From Barnesiella merdipullorum (GTDB lineage Bacteria > Bacteroidota > Bacteroidia > Bacteroidales > Barnesiellaceae): 64,000 bases of DNA. Where the stretch lies: the NCBI GenBank assembly GCA_019116365.1, contig DXBT01000025.1:1-64000 (forward strand), written 5' to 3'. The notes under the pieces were generated by a model. It made no database searches. It saw only the letters and a program-made list of their open reading frames with translations, and was not told the origin of the DNA. The first letter of the stretch is position 1. Every line of letters starts with the position of its first letter. This document shows positions 24,177 through 33,849 of this stretch, piece after piece. The position numbers and the translations under genes are program-made.

Positions 24177-26273
24177 TTAGCTAATCAATCCCCAGTTTTT
24201 TTGTCTTTCGAAAATGCGATTTAACTCTTTTCGCACGATGTAGTTTTCGGGGTGTTCCAGCGAGGGGTCTCTGTCGAGCAGGGCGTTGGCTTCGTCGCGT
24301 GCGGCCTGCAAGATTTGGCCGTCCTTGGCCAGATTGGCGATTTGCAGGTTAAAGGCAATGCCGCTTTGCTGGGTACCCTCCATATCGCCCGGGCCACGCA
24401 TCTGCATGTCGGCTTCGGCAATGCGGAACCCGTCGTTGGTCTCGGTCATGAGTTCGAGTCGCTTGCGGGTATCGGGGTTGATTTTGTACGAAGTCATGAG
24501 TATGCAGTAGGATTGTTCGGCACCCCGGCCCACGCGTCCGCGCAGCTGGTGCAGTTGGGCCAGGCCGAACCGCTCGGCATTCTCGATAATCATGACCGAG
24601 GCGTTGGGCACGTTGACCCCTACCTCGATTACGGTGGTGGCTACCATGATTTGGGCCTCGCCCGAGACGAACTTTTGCATCTCGGCCTCCTTCTCGGCGG
24701 CTTTCATCTTGCCGTGTACCATGCACACCTGGTATTCGGGGAAGGCCTCCCGGATGTGGTCATATCCCTCCTCGAGGTTTTTCAGGTCGCTCTTTTCGCT
24801 CTCCTGGATGAGGGGATAGACGATATAGGCCTGTCGTCCTATTTGCAGTTGTTTGCGCAGGGCGGCATAGAGTTGGGCCCGCTTGTTGTCGTACTGGAGC
24901 AGGGTTTGTATGGGTTTTCGACCGGGAGGCAACTGGTCGATGACCGACACGTCGAGGTCGCCATAAACCGTCATGGCCAGGGTGCGCGGGATGGGGGTGG
25001 CCGTCATGACCAGGATGTGGGGAGGTATCGTGTTTTTGTGCCACAGCCGAGCTCGCTGCTCGACACCGAACCGGTGTTGCTCGTCGATGACGACAAAGCC
25101 CAGATTGGCAAAAGTGACCGTATCTTCGAGCAGGGCATGGGTGCCGATGAGCAGGTTAACCTCGCCGTTGAGCAACCCCTCGAGGATGGGAGCCCGGCGT
25201 TTCTTGGTGACCGACCCGGTGAGCAGTTCGATACGTAGCCCCAGAGGCTCGACCATCGCTTTCAATCCCTCGTAGTGCTGGGTGGCCAGTATCTCGGTGG
25301 GGGCCATCAGGCAGGCTTGGTATCCGTTATCGACGGCAATGAGCATGCTCATGAGGGCCACCAGGGTCTTGCCGCTGCCCACGTCGCCTTGCAGCAGACG
25401 GTTCATTTGCCGACCGCTGCCCATGTCGGCCCTGATCTCTTTGATAACTCGCTTTTGAGCCTGGGTAAGTTCGAAGGGCAGGATATGGTGGTAGAAGTTG
25501 TTGAAGTAGTCGCCTATGTGCTCGAAGCGGAATCCGCCCAGCTTCTGGTTGCGTAGCCGGGTATATCGCAGGATGTGGAGTTGCAGGTAGAACAACTCTT
25601 CGAATTTGAGTCGCATTTCGGCCCGGCGCAGGTGGTTGACCGATGCCGGGAAGTGAATGTTGCGCAGGGCATCGGTGAGACCCATCAGTTGCATGTGAGC
25701 GATGACGGGTGCCGGCAGAGTCTCGGGCAGAGGAGCCTGGATGCTGGCAAGAAGGGTGTAAATCATCTTTTGGAGCGCCTTGGAGTTGAGAAAGGCGTTC
25801 TTCATCTTCTCGGTGGTGTTGTAGTATCCTTGTAGGCCGGTGGTATTGTCGATGCGGTCGTCGATAGGGTCGAGTTCGGGGTGGGCGATGTTGAACTTCC
25901 CGTTGAAGAGTGTAGGCCGCCCGAAGAGGGTATATTCCGTGCCCGGTTTGTAGCGGTCGGTAATGTAGCGTATGCCCTTGAACCACACCAGCTCGATTAC
26001 CCCTGTGCCGTCGGTAAAGAGGGCGGTGAGCCGGCGGCGGGCACCCTCGCCGATGGTGTTGTAGGAGACGATGCGCCCCCGCAGTTGGATGTAGGGCATG
26101 GAACCGTCGATTTCGCTTATCTTGTAGGTCTTGCTCCGGTCTATGTATTTATAGGGGTAGTAGTGGAGCAGGTCGAGATAGGTCGCTATCTCCAGCTCCT
26201 TGTTGAGAAGTTCGGCCCGTTTGGGCCCGACCCCGGGCAGATATTTGATATTGAGGCTGGCGAGGTCGGTCAT
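24177..26273 (-). CDS. recG: ATP-dependent DNA helicase RecG
   Basis: RecG remodels stalled forks and Holliday junctions. The 698-residue length is typical. An N-terminal wedge/OB region starts INIKYLPGVGPKRAEL-like (IKYLPGVGPKRAELLNKELE). The helicase core has Walker A LLQGDVGSGKTLVALMSMLI, DEQH box FVVIDEQHRFGVEQR, MTATPIPRTLAMTVYGD, and the C-terminal motifs ATTVIEVGVNVPNASVMII and LRGRVGRGAEQSYC. The start codon overlaps the ispD stop by 4 bases, so the two are co-expressed. Confidence 0.97.
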   Translation of the reverse strand: MTDLASLNIKYLPGVGPKRAELLNKELEIATYLDLLHYYPYKYIDRSKTYKISEIDGSMPYIQLRGRIVSYNTIGEGARRRLTALFTDGTGVIELVWFKGIRYITDRYKPGTEYTLFGRPTLFNGKFNIAHPELDPIDDRIDNTTGLQGYYNTTEKMKNAFLNSKALQKMIYTLLASIQAPLPETLPAPVIAHMQLMGLTDALRNIHFPASVNHLRRAEMRLKFEELFYLQLHILRYTRLRNQKLGGFRFEHIGDYFNNFYHHILPFELTQAQKRVIKEIRADMGSGRQMNRLLQGDVGSGKTLVALMSMLIAVDNGYQACLMAPTEILATQHYEGLKAMVEPLGLRIELLTGSVTKKRRAPILEGLLNGEVNLLIGTHALLEDTVTFANLGFVVIDEQHRFGVEQRARLWHKNTIPPHILVMTATPIPRTLAMTVYGDLDVSVIDQLPPGRKPIQTLLQYDNKRAQLYAALRKQLQIGRQAYIVYPLIQESEKSDLKNLEEGYDHIREAFPEYQVCMVHGKMKAAEKEAEMQKFVSGEAQIMVATTVIEVGVNVPNASVMIIENAERFGLAQLHQLRGRVGRGAEQSYCILMTSYKINPDTRKRLELMTETNDGFRIAEADMQMRGPGDMEGTQQSGIAFNLQIANLAKDGQILQAARDEANALLDRDPSLEHPENYIVRKELNRIFERQKNWGLIS

Positions 26274-26938
26274 CGGGTAAGCAGAATTTCGGCCAAAGCC
26301 AGATCTATGGGTAGGGTTATCTTCAGGTTTTCACGATTCCCCTGGACTAGGTGGGGAGTATATCCGGCCGCTTCATAAACCGAGGCATCGTCGGTAAAGG
26401 TGCTCTGGTAGGGCTGGTCGTAGGCTCGTTTGATTTCGCTGCAACGGAAAGTCTGCGGGGTCTGTACCGTGACAAACCGACTGCGGTCTTCGGCCCGGCT
26501 GTTCCCTTCGGGGAGAATCTGCCGCAACGAGTCGGTAAGGGGGAGGGTAGGAATGGCTCCTCCGCAAGCCTGAGCCGCTTGGAAACAGGCTTCGATGACC
26601 GCATGGGTGACCAGCGGACGCACCCCGTCGTGAATGGCTACGAGTCCCTCGTCGGGGAGGAGTGCCAGCCCGTTGCGCACCGAGTGAAAGCGAGTCTCTC
26701 CGCCTGAGGCAATGCGATGGGGAATGTCGATGCGATAGTCGGCACACAATTGTTTCCAGTACTCCTGTTGCGAGGCAGGGAGTACCACCACCAGCTCTAT
26801 CGTGGGGTCGAATCGGTAGAAGCTGTCGAGGGTATGGGCCAGAATAGGTTTCCCCGCCAGGGTTAAAAACTGCTTGGGCAACTCGCTACCCATGCGTGTG
26901 CCCTTACCGCCGGCTACTATGATTGCATATCGTTTCAT
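26270..26938 (-). CDS. ispD: 2-C-methyl-D-erythritol 4-phosphate cytidylyltransferase
   Basis: IspD converts MEP and CTP to CDP-ME in the non-mevalonate isoprenoid pathway. From the ATG at 26938 the protein has 222 residues, the family length. The nucleotide-binding start AIIVAGGKGTRMGSELPKQF is followed by HDGVRPLVT and QTPQTFRCSEIKRAY, with TDDASVYEAAGY and a C-terminal ENLKITLPIDLALAE. The reading frame extends 55 codons upstream to 27103, but that stretch shows no family similarity. The 3' end overlaps recG, so an ispD-recG operon is likely. A -7 element (TATATTTG on the minus strand, 26968-26975) lies just upstream. Confidence 0.97.
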   Translation of the reverse strand: MKRYAIIVAGGKGTRMGSELPKQFLTLAGKPILAHTLDSFYRFDPTIELVVVLPASQQEYWKQLCADYRIDIPHRIASGGETRFHSVRNGLALLPDEGLVAIHDGVRPLVTHAVIEACFQAAQACGGAIPTLPLTDSLRQILPEGNSRAEDRSRFVTVQTPQTFRCSEIKRAYDQPYQSTFTDDASVYEAAGYTPHLVQGNRENLKITLPIDLALAEILLTR

Positions 26939-27338
26939 CGATGACACTCCTGAATGACTTTCTGTTACAAATATACGCAAAGGTGGATGTAAAAAAACAA
27001 GGAGGCCTGAGTTTTTTATCGAGTCAACTCTTAGATTATTCGTGTATAGTGAGAACAGACTTTCTTCCGTCGGCTGTATCCCGCACGGTGTAGTGTGCTC
27101 CAATGGAATTAATAGGTAGATGAAAGCCTGTGCAAATGAGAAATACGTTTTTCAATATAAGACTATGATAAACGTTTTCTCATCCTATTTAAAAAAGTCG
27201 AATTTAAAAATACTTCACAAATGAAGTAAAATGTTATATAAAATTTATACATTTGCATATTAATTAATCATTGTGAAAGGGACGACAGATTAATATCTAC
27301 AGTATAAAAACAATTACATATTTTTTAATAACACGATT
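26939..27338. other. AT-rich intergenic region between ispD and the WG-repeat gene
   Basis: No gene is seen. On the plus strand it holds a 14-bp imperfect hairpin (27136-27150 with 27170-27183, one bulged T). A 7-bp perfect palindrome, TACTTCA-caaa-TGAAGTA, is at 27211-27228 and a -7 element, TACATTTG, at 27248-27255. The palindrome lies where the -33 element would be expected. The ispD -7 element is on the other strand at 26968-26975. Confidence 0.55.
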
Positions 27339-29003
27339 ATGAATACAAAGAATTTGATTTATGCATTCATGTGCATGTTTGCAGTGAGTGTCATGTGCTC
27401 ATGCAGTTCAACTCCTGGGAATTTCGGGCTTTACAGTGATGATCTACGTTATCTTCCGGTCGAAAAGGATGATTATTATACATTCGTAGATATAAAGACA
27501 GGTGAAGAGAAGGGACATTATGACGAGATCCTTTCGATGTATCGCGATGGCTATGCTATGATTCAGGAAGATGATAGCATCTATTTTGTCAATCATGACC
27601 AGGAAAAATGTTTTGGCCCCTATGCCAGTGCTACATCATTTAGTGAGGGGATTGCATGGGTCGCTCCCAAAGGGAAAGGATTGATGGCCATCAACAAGAA
27701 GGGAGAGACCTTGTTTGATTTGCCTCAGGCAGAAATGGTTGGTATCTTTAGAGAGGGTTTGTCGATATTTTTCGATTCCGAGAAAAGAAAGATTGGCGTG
27801 GTCGATAAAGAAGGCAATGTGGTCATATCGCCCAAGTATCAATTTTGCATAGGAATGTATGTCGATGGACTGCTGGGTGTTGCCGAGGAAAACGGGAAGT
27901 ATGGCTTTATCGACAAAGAGGGCAATGTGGTGATTCCTTTTCAATATGATGATATAATAGGCGACGGTGGTATGTATAATACCAATTTGTGGCGAGGTAT
28001 TAAAGAGGGGCGCATTCCGGTTAAAAAAGGCAGTCAATGGGGTGTCGTAGATCGTGAAGGAAAGTATGTGATTACGCCTCAATTTGATTATATACTGTTG
28101 GATGGAGAAAACTATCTTTTCCGTAAAGACTGGAAATATGGCTGGTGCGATAGAGATGGAAAATATATCATAGAACCTCAATATGAAGAGGTATCGCCCT
28201 TTGGCAATGGCCCGTTGGCCAGCGTTGGTTTGGAGATAGAAAATGAAGATATGGTAGGGTATATAAATATTGATGGAGATACTGTCATTACTTTGCCGTG
28301 TGATGATGAAGTATCAAGGCCTTTCTGGACCAATGGCTTGGCTATAACACAAATGGATGGCGAGTATGGCTTGATTAATGAACAAGGTAAATGGGAGGTT
28401 AATCCTCAATATAGAGAGATTGCTTTGTATGGAGACATGTATCTTGTGAAAGACGGTGAAGGCGATTGGGGATTGATAGGGAAAGATGGTAAATATTTGG
28501 TTAACCCGGCTTATGACAGAGTCATTCGAGATGTGTATCTTAATAATTCAGGATTATTGTACGCAATGGTTGCCGAGAGTGATTACTTCGACATGACTTC
28601 GGTAGTCGATGACTTTGAGACGGCCATTTCAAAGGTTAAGACCTGGAGTGTTGCAGAGGTTTGTGAATTCTTTTCATTGTTAGACTCGGATTTTTCACGT
28701 TACAGAACCAATACTCAATTGTATTATGAATCGGGCGACAATAGCTCTGTCGAGATGAAAGCTGTTTATGGCAGCGACATATGGACTCAAAAAAGTAATG
28801 GTTGGTGGTATGATTATATCCTTAACAAGGATGCCAAGATAAACCAGTATCTTGTTATTCTTTCGTTAAAGAACAAAGCTATTGATCATCTTCAAAGTAT
28901 TGAAGATGCAATTGAGGAGAAACTTCGCTCGAATCCTGAAATTAGTGATTTCTCTATTCAACACGACAATAGTAGCATTACCATCAATCTCACGACCAAA
29001 TAA
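27339..29003 (+). CDS. WG-repeat lipoprotein
   Basis: This 554-residue protein has a lipoprotein signal (VSVMCSC, Cys near 22) and a long run of WG/KWG repeats from about residue 60 to 400. Examples are GKYGFIDKEGNVVIPFQYDD, SQWGVVDREGKYVITPQFDY, WKYGWCDRDGKYIIEPQYEE and GDWGLIGKDGKYLVNPAYDR. These repeats build beta-propeller or rod-like surfaces in Bacteroidetes. Residues 400-554 form a separate helical domain with no recognised family (VAEVCEFFSLLDSDFSR, IEDAIEEKL). It is probably an outer-membrane-anchored binding protein. Codon use is more AT-rich than the surroundings. Confidence 0.85.
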   Translation: MNTKNLIYAFMCMFAVSVMCSCSSTPGNFGLYSDDLRYLPVEKDDYYTFVDIKTGEEKGHYDEILSMYRDGYAMIQEDDSIYFVNHDQEKCFGPYASATSFSEGIAWVAPKGKGLMAINKKGETLFDLPQAEMVGIFREGLSIFFDSEKRKIGVVDKEGNVVISPKYQFCIGMYVDGLLGVAEENGKYGFIDKEGNVVIPFQYDDIIGDGGMYNTNLWRGIKEGRIPVKKGSQWGVVDREGKYVITPQFDYILLDGENYLFRKDWKYGWCDRDGKYIIEPQYEEVSPFGNGPLASVGLEIENEDMVGYINIDGDTVITLPCDDEVSRPFWTNGLAITQMDGEYGLINEQGKWEVNPQYREIALYGDMYLVKDGEGDWGLIGKDGKYLVNPAYDRVIRDVYLNNSGLLYAMVAESDYFDMTSVVDDFETAISKVKTWSVAEVCEFFSLLDSDFSRYRTNTQLYYESGDNSSVEMKAVYGSDIWTQKSNGWWYDYILNKDAKINQYLVILSLKNKAIDHLQSIEDAIEEKLRSNPEISDFSIQHDNSSITINLTTK

Positions 29004-29023
29004 AGAGAACGAAGAGATAAATA

Positions 29024-29061
29024 AAAGGGGGGAGCGGATTTGGTCCGCTCCCCCCTTTTTA
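29024..29061. terminator. Bidirectional terminator between the WG-repeat gene and the T9SS cargo gene
   Basis: A perfect 16-bp stem (29024-29039 with 29045-29060) with a six-G run and 5-base loop has T runs on each strand. It serves both convergent genes. Confidence 0.93.
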
Positions 29062-29079
29062 TTTATTGGGGTGAACTCT

Positions 29080-32000
29080 TTAGAGTCTTACTTTGGCACG
29101 TTTCACGCTACCGGCCGTTTGAACCTCGACGATATAAACGCCCTTCAGGTTGGCAGCGTTGATGATGGCCGATTCGGTAGCCGGGCTTTCGGTGATGCAG
29201 AGGCTGCCACTCATCGAGTAAACCTTCACCATTTCGATGGGTGTACCGGCTTCGATGTGGATATTGCCCGAGCGGTCGGCAAATATCTTCATGGCGGCTT
29301 CGGCTGTGTGGTCGATACCGGTAATGATGGTCAGTTCGAAGTTCTGTTCGATATCTTCGCCTTCTTCGACGGTAATCGTTATACCCTCTGCAGCGGTGTA
29401 ATTGTCTTTGGTAACACTCATTTCATACTCTTTGCCTGGTTGCATCACGGTAATGCTGTAAGCACCCGAGGCATCGGTCGTTGTCGAGTAGATGATTTCG
29501 CCCGATTGCATGGTTACCGTGGCACCTTCGATGGGCTCTTGGTTATCGGCGCGGGTAACGATACCGTGAACGACAGGCGCTTCGGTAGCCAGTCCCAGTG
29601 AGATGACCATAACGTTTTGTCTCAGGCTGGGCGAGTAGGTTCCGAGGGTCCAGGCATCCATGTAGTTGGCGGTGGTGCTGCCATCGAACGAGTAGTACTT
29701 CATCGAACGGGTTTCCACGCCCATGGTGAAGAAGTTGATACCCGAGCAATAGTTGGTCGAGTCCACCGAAACGATGAGGCTCAGGTTGCCACCTTCATAG
29801 GTAATGGGAGTTTCGGGTCTCATCTCGAAGTAGAGAGGATCTACCTGACTGCCTCCAACTTCATATCGCAGATCGGCTCCGATGTGGCTCAGGCCTTCGA
29901 TGTCGGCTTCAGACATTTTACTGGTCGAGAGTTCGGTCTTTTCGGTATTGCCAATCCAGATATTTACTCTATAACCCTTGGCTGCTGCATTGGTTACATA
30001 GTAGGGGATACTGATGGTCTCGATCACGTCGCCGGCTTGGAGCCCGGTCAGTTCGGCCGGTGTGTAGAGCGACTCATAGAGATAGTGCTTGTAGTTGGGG
30101 GCCGAAGTGGTGTTGGACAAGTCGCCTACCATGACAGACGATACCAACGATTCTTCAGCTACGTTTACCGTAATCGTGTCGGTCGAGGTAACGGTACCGT
30201 TGAGGGTCAGCAAGGCATAAATTTGGGCTTCGCCTACGGTGTGAGGTGTCCACGAGCAGGTATAGCTCTTGAGGTCGCCCAAAGCCATGGCTTCTACTTG
30301 GAACGAGCCTACCGTCTCTTCGCCGTTCATCAGGTCTATCGAGTAACTGTCGGCAGTTTCACCTTCGGTGCCCAGACAGGCCACGTCGATGGTAAATTCC
30401 TGCGTGTAGTTGACCATACCTTTCGATACACCGGTGAAGTCTTTGATATCGATGCGGTGCTCTTGATAAACTACTTGCGGGCCATAAACCAAGTCGAGGT
30501 AGGTCTTCTTGCTGGCAAAACCTATGTAGTAGTCGCCCTCTACAAAGTCTTCGGGCATATAGACTGCCATCGATTCCCAATCGTTCCAGTAAGAGGCATA
30601 GATACCTATCGATTTCAGGAGAGTCCAGTTCTTGCCATCGGCCGAGTAGAGTAATTCGGTGCCGTAGCCCGATGAGCTGGTGGCTTTGGCAGTGAATGCG
30701 ATGGAGTCGCCGGCTGCCAGGTGGAGCAACGGAGTCACAAGCGTATCGGGAGTAGCCGAGGTGATTACGGCACTGGCTTCGCCATGGTATTTGGTACCTA
30801 CGCTTCTTATCCATTCATTTTGTTTGATATCCCACAAGAGCGGGGGGAATGCTTCGCCTTCGAACGATTCGAGCAGGGCGGTTTCTGTGAGCATGGTTCC
30901 CGAAACGGCAAACTTCACATCGCCTATGCCATTGTGCTCTACTGCGATACTGTCGGAGTGGAATCCGGGAGCGGCATCGAAGGTGATTTGAATGGTATCG
31001 GACTTACTGCTGGGGATGAGGATGGGCAGTTCGGCATTTACCGAGAAGCCAGACCCTTCGGAGGGGGTGATTCCCGTAATAGTAAGGTCGCCGTTGTTGC
31101 TGCTGTTCTTGATGACATAGTCGATGGTGGTCACCTTGTTGACCATGCCAAATTCTACATCCGACAGAGAGGCTGCGCCTTTGTTGGGCTTAATCGTCAG
31201 GTTGTTACCGGTTTCAATGCCTGAGAAGTGTGTATTCTCAACATTGTTGGCTTTTACGTTGAATTTGAGCTTATTCAGCTCGTCTTCACTTTCAATTAAC
31301 AGATAACCGCTGATGGTCTTCTCTTCGCCGATGGCAAGGGAGGGCCCTGGAATGACATTGTCTTCGCAGAGTACCACTTCGTCGCCGTTGCTGATATAGG
31401 TTTTGTACGTAACGCCCTCTACGGGAGTGCCGTCTTCATTGCTCAGCTGGGTTGTGAAATTATAGGAGTCGGCTTCGATGGCTTGAGTACCGATGTTCTT
31501 GAAGGTGAACTGGATGCTGTTGTCGATAGCTTTGGATTCACCGGCATAGAGAGTCATCCAAGTGCTCGGACGGTTGAGCGAGCTCTTCATCATCTGTACA
31601 CCTTTGGTAATCTCTTGGTGGGCAAAAGCCATGAAGTTGTCGAGATAAGAGTTGCTTATCAAGAAAGCGATACGAGAGCCTTCGGGCACCTCTTCGAGGG
31701 TGATAGGAGTCCAGTTGGTTGTGCTGGCGCCCAACTCAATTTCGGTCTTGTTGCCGGTAGCGTCGATAATATAAGCCTTGAAGATAGACGATGCCGAGTA
31801 AACTTTCTTGAAATCGAAAGTTACCTTACCCGAAACAACCGGTGAATAGATGGTGTCGAGCGACGAGGTGCTGCCCCAGTAATCCACGGCGCCGGTCAAT
31901 ACGCTCGATCCGTCTTCTCCCACGTTGCTTTTGATGGAGTAGGTTGTCTCGTTTCCGTCGGCGGCAATAACCCATTCGGCAGGCAGGTCGGTAGAGCTGT

Positions 32001-33849
32001 CAAAGGTCTCATAGTACGAGGTCGCTGGGTAGGTCTCGGCAGTCAGAGGAATGGTATCATTACCGCCATTGGTTATGATGTAAAGGTTGTCGGTAAACTG
32101 GCCAATCTCGCTGTTCGAGAAACTTACGGTGAAGGTCTTTTGCTCGTTGAACGGAATAGTGCCAGTCTCGGGCGAAACCGAGAAGGGAGAGTTTTCGTTG
32201 TCCATCGAGAAGGATACTTCCAGTTCGTTGGTACCTACGTTGGACAAAGTGAACTCCTTCGATGCGGTCTCACCTACCTTGACGAATCCCAGGTTGAGCG
32301 ACTCGGTTGTATTCTCCAGTCGCGGGGTGTTGGGCAACAGTTCGATTTTGAGGTTGTCGATAGCGTTGGAATTTCCGTATTCCTGAATGGCTTCGATGAT
32401 AACGAAGAAATCTTTCCCGGCATATTCGGCGGGGATGTTTACCTCTACGGGGTACATCGTCTCCAAACTTATTTCGCTACCTGCATATCTCTTGGCATGG
32501 AGTATGGGATCGACCAGTGTGGTCACGGTGTTGTTGCTGTTAATGACTATGTTTCCGTCGCTGTCGTAGTTGTAAATATCAGCTACCTCGTTGACATATA
32601 CTTTGAAACCTTCGTTCTCTTTGCTGGAGCCACTGGCCCGACGCATGTAGAACGAGATTTTGGCACTGCGGTCGGCTGCAAAAGTCAGTTTGGGGCTTAT
32701 CAGCAGGGCGGTACTTGTAGCTCGGGCGTCGTTGGCTTGCAGCGATTTTCCGTCGCACACATAGGCGCTGGTCGTACAGATACTCCAATAGGTTGCGGTA
32801 CTGCCCGTGGCATATCCGTTTTTCAAAGTCCAGGATCCCAGGCCCATATTAGGCTCGTCGGCATCAAGCTCGTTGAAGTCTTCGAAGATGGGAGCATCGT
32901 CGGTAATCTCGATAGCTGTGTATCCGGTGCCCGTGAGCGATACGGTGATATCGTCGGTATTGCTGTGAATGGTCATAGTGCCGGTAATCTCTCCGCTACT
33001 GCTGGGGGTAAACTTGATTTGATAAGTCTTATCTCCATCCATCGCTGCGATGACATCGGGATAGGTAATTGCCTCGGCCAGGGAGAAGTCGGGGTTGGAG
33101 AAGGTGATGTCGGTGATATTTAAATCGCCACCACCTGTATTTTTGATATTGAGCAGGGCAATCGAGTTTCCTCCCACTGATGTGAGGGGGAATTCCAGTG
33201 ATGAGGCAATGGTGACGTTGGGCTCACTGGCCATCTTACTGATGGATACATTATCTATGGCTGCCGACCCTTCTCCACCGCCCCAGCTATCGGCGAAGAA
33301 CATGAAGGCCAGCTTGTAGGAGCCTACTTCAAGCTCTTGCATGTAACTGCGGTTTTCCCAACTGTACATGCCACCAATCAAGGCTTTATTGGTGAGCGAT
33401 ATGGCTTCGCTGGGGGGCATGGGAAGATTTTCGTTTTGGCCGGCGCTGAACTGAGTATCGCCTGGTGCCAGATAGACATCGGCATAGTCATACTGACCAG
33501 AAAGAGAAAACTCGCCCAGTACATTGCAGTCGAAAGAGATGGTGTAAACTCCCGGCTCGGTAACTTCGAACGTGCGATAGGCATATACCGTACATCCCGA
33601 GTTGGTGTCGTAACCGCTGCTTGCACCTCCGTCTTGGGAGATATACAGCCCTTTGTCTCCAGTGTTTTTGGCGGCTGTACCTATACACCACTGGTTGGTG
33701 TTGTTGCCGTTGACAAATGTCCACTGTGCGTTTTCTGCATCGTCTTCAAACCCACAAAAATAGGGATAGGATTGAGCATGAGCATTTGGTGAAAGTCCCA
33801 ACAAGCTCATTATTACACCGATACAAGTGAGTAAATAAGATTTTTTCAT
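29080..33849 (-). CDS. Large secreted multidomain protein with T9SS type A C-terminal sorting domain
   Basis: This is a 1589-residue protein with a signal peptide (to about 25, ending SPNAHAQ). Domains in order: a choice-of-anchor J / cleaved-adhesin-like jelly roll (YPYFCGFEDDAENAQWTFVN to about 205) and a choice-of-anchor D-type Ig-like domain (ITDITFSNPDFSL region). Further anchor J / DUF1573-like repeats follow (FTLSNVGTNELEVSFSMD; VIKNSSNNGDLTITGITPSE), then a carboxypeptidase-regulatory-like domain near 1440-1520 (VHGIVTRADNQEPIEGATVT). The last 75 residues form the Por secretion/sorting domain (MVKVYSMSGSLCITE, GVYIVEVQTAGSVKRAKVRL). It is likely exported by type IX secretion and fixed to the cell surface. 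No catalytic domain was recognised. Confidence 0.88.
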   Translation of the reverse strand: MKKSYLLTCIGVIMSLLGLSPNAHAQSYPYFCGFEDDAENAQWTFVNGNNTNQWCIGTAAKNTGDKGLYISQDGGASSGYDTNSGCTVYAYRTFEVTEPGVYTISFDCNVLGEFSLSGQYDYADVYLAPGDTQFSAGQNENLPMPPSEAISLTNKALIGGMYSWENRSYMQELEVGSYKLAFMFFADSWGGGEGSAAIDNVSISKMASEPNVTIASSLEFPLTSVGGNSIALLNIKNTGGGDLNITDITFSNPDFSLAEAITYPDVIAAMDGDKTYQIKFTPSSSGEITGTMTIHSNTDDITVSLTGTGYTAIEITDDAPIFEDFNELDADEPNMGLGSWTLKNGYATGSTATYWSICTTSAYVCDGKSLQANDARATSTALLISPKLTFAADRSAKISFYMRRASGSSKENEGFKVYVNEVADIYNYDSDGNIVINSNNTVTTLVDPILHAKRYAGSEISLETMYPVEVNIPAEYAGKDFFVIIEAIQEYGNSNAIDNLKIELLPNTPRLENTTESLNLGFVKVGETASKEFTLSNVGTNELEVSFSMDNENSPFSVSPETGTIPFNEQKTFTVSFSNSEIGQFTDNLYIITNGGNDTIPLTAETYPATSYYETFDSSTDLPAEWVIAADGNETTYSIKSNVGEDGSSVLTGAVDYWGSTSSLDTIYSPVVSGKVTFDFKKVYSASSIFKAYIIDATGNKTEIELGASTTNWTPITLEEVPEGSRIAFLISNSYLDNFMAFAHQEITKGVQMMKSSLNRPSTWMTLYAGESKAIDNSIQFTFKNIGTQAIEADSYNFTTQLSNEDGTPVEGVTYKTYISNGDEVVLCEDNVIPGPSLAIGEEKTISGYLLIESEDELNKLKFNVKANNVENTHFSGIETGNNLTIKPNKGAASLSDVEFGMVNKVTTIDYVIKNSSNNGDLTITGITPSEGSGFSVNAELPILIPSSKSDTIQITFDAAPGFHSDSIAVEHNGIGDVKFAVSGTMLTETALLESFEGEAFPPLLWDIKQNEWIRSVGTKYHGEASAVITSATPDTLVTPLLHLAAGDSIAFTAKATSSSGYGTELLYSADGKNWTLLKSIGIYASYWNDWESMAVYMPEDFVEGDYYIGFASKKTYLDLVYGPQVVYQEHRIDIKDFTGVSKGMVNYTQEFTIDVACLGTEGETADSYSIDLMNGEETVGSFQVEAMALGDLKSYTCSWTPHTVGEAQIYALLTLNGTVTSTDTITVNVAEESLVSSVMVGDLSNTTSAPNYKHYLYESLYTPAELTGLQAGDVIETISIPYYVTNAAAKGYRVNIWIGNTEKTELSTSKMSEADIEGLSHIGADLRYEVGGSQVDPLYFEMRPETPITYEGGNLSLIVSVDSTNYCSGINFFTMGVETRSMKYYSFDGSTTANYMDAWTLGTYSPSLRQNVMVISLGLATEAPVVHGIVTRADNQEPIEGATVTMQSGEIIYSTTTDASGAYSITVMQPGKEYEMSVTKDNYTAAEGITITVEEGEDIEQNFELTIITGIDHTAEAAMKIFADRSGNIHIEAGTPIEMVKVYSMSGSLCITESPATESAIINAANLKGVYIVEVQTAGSVKRAKVRL

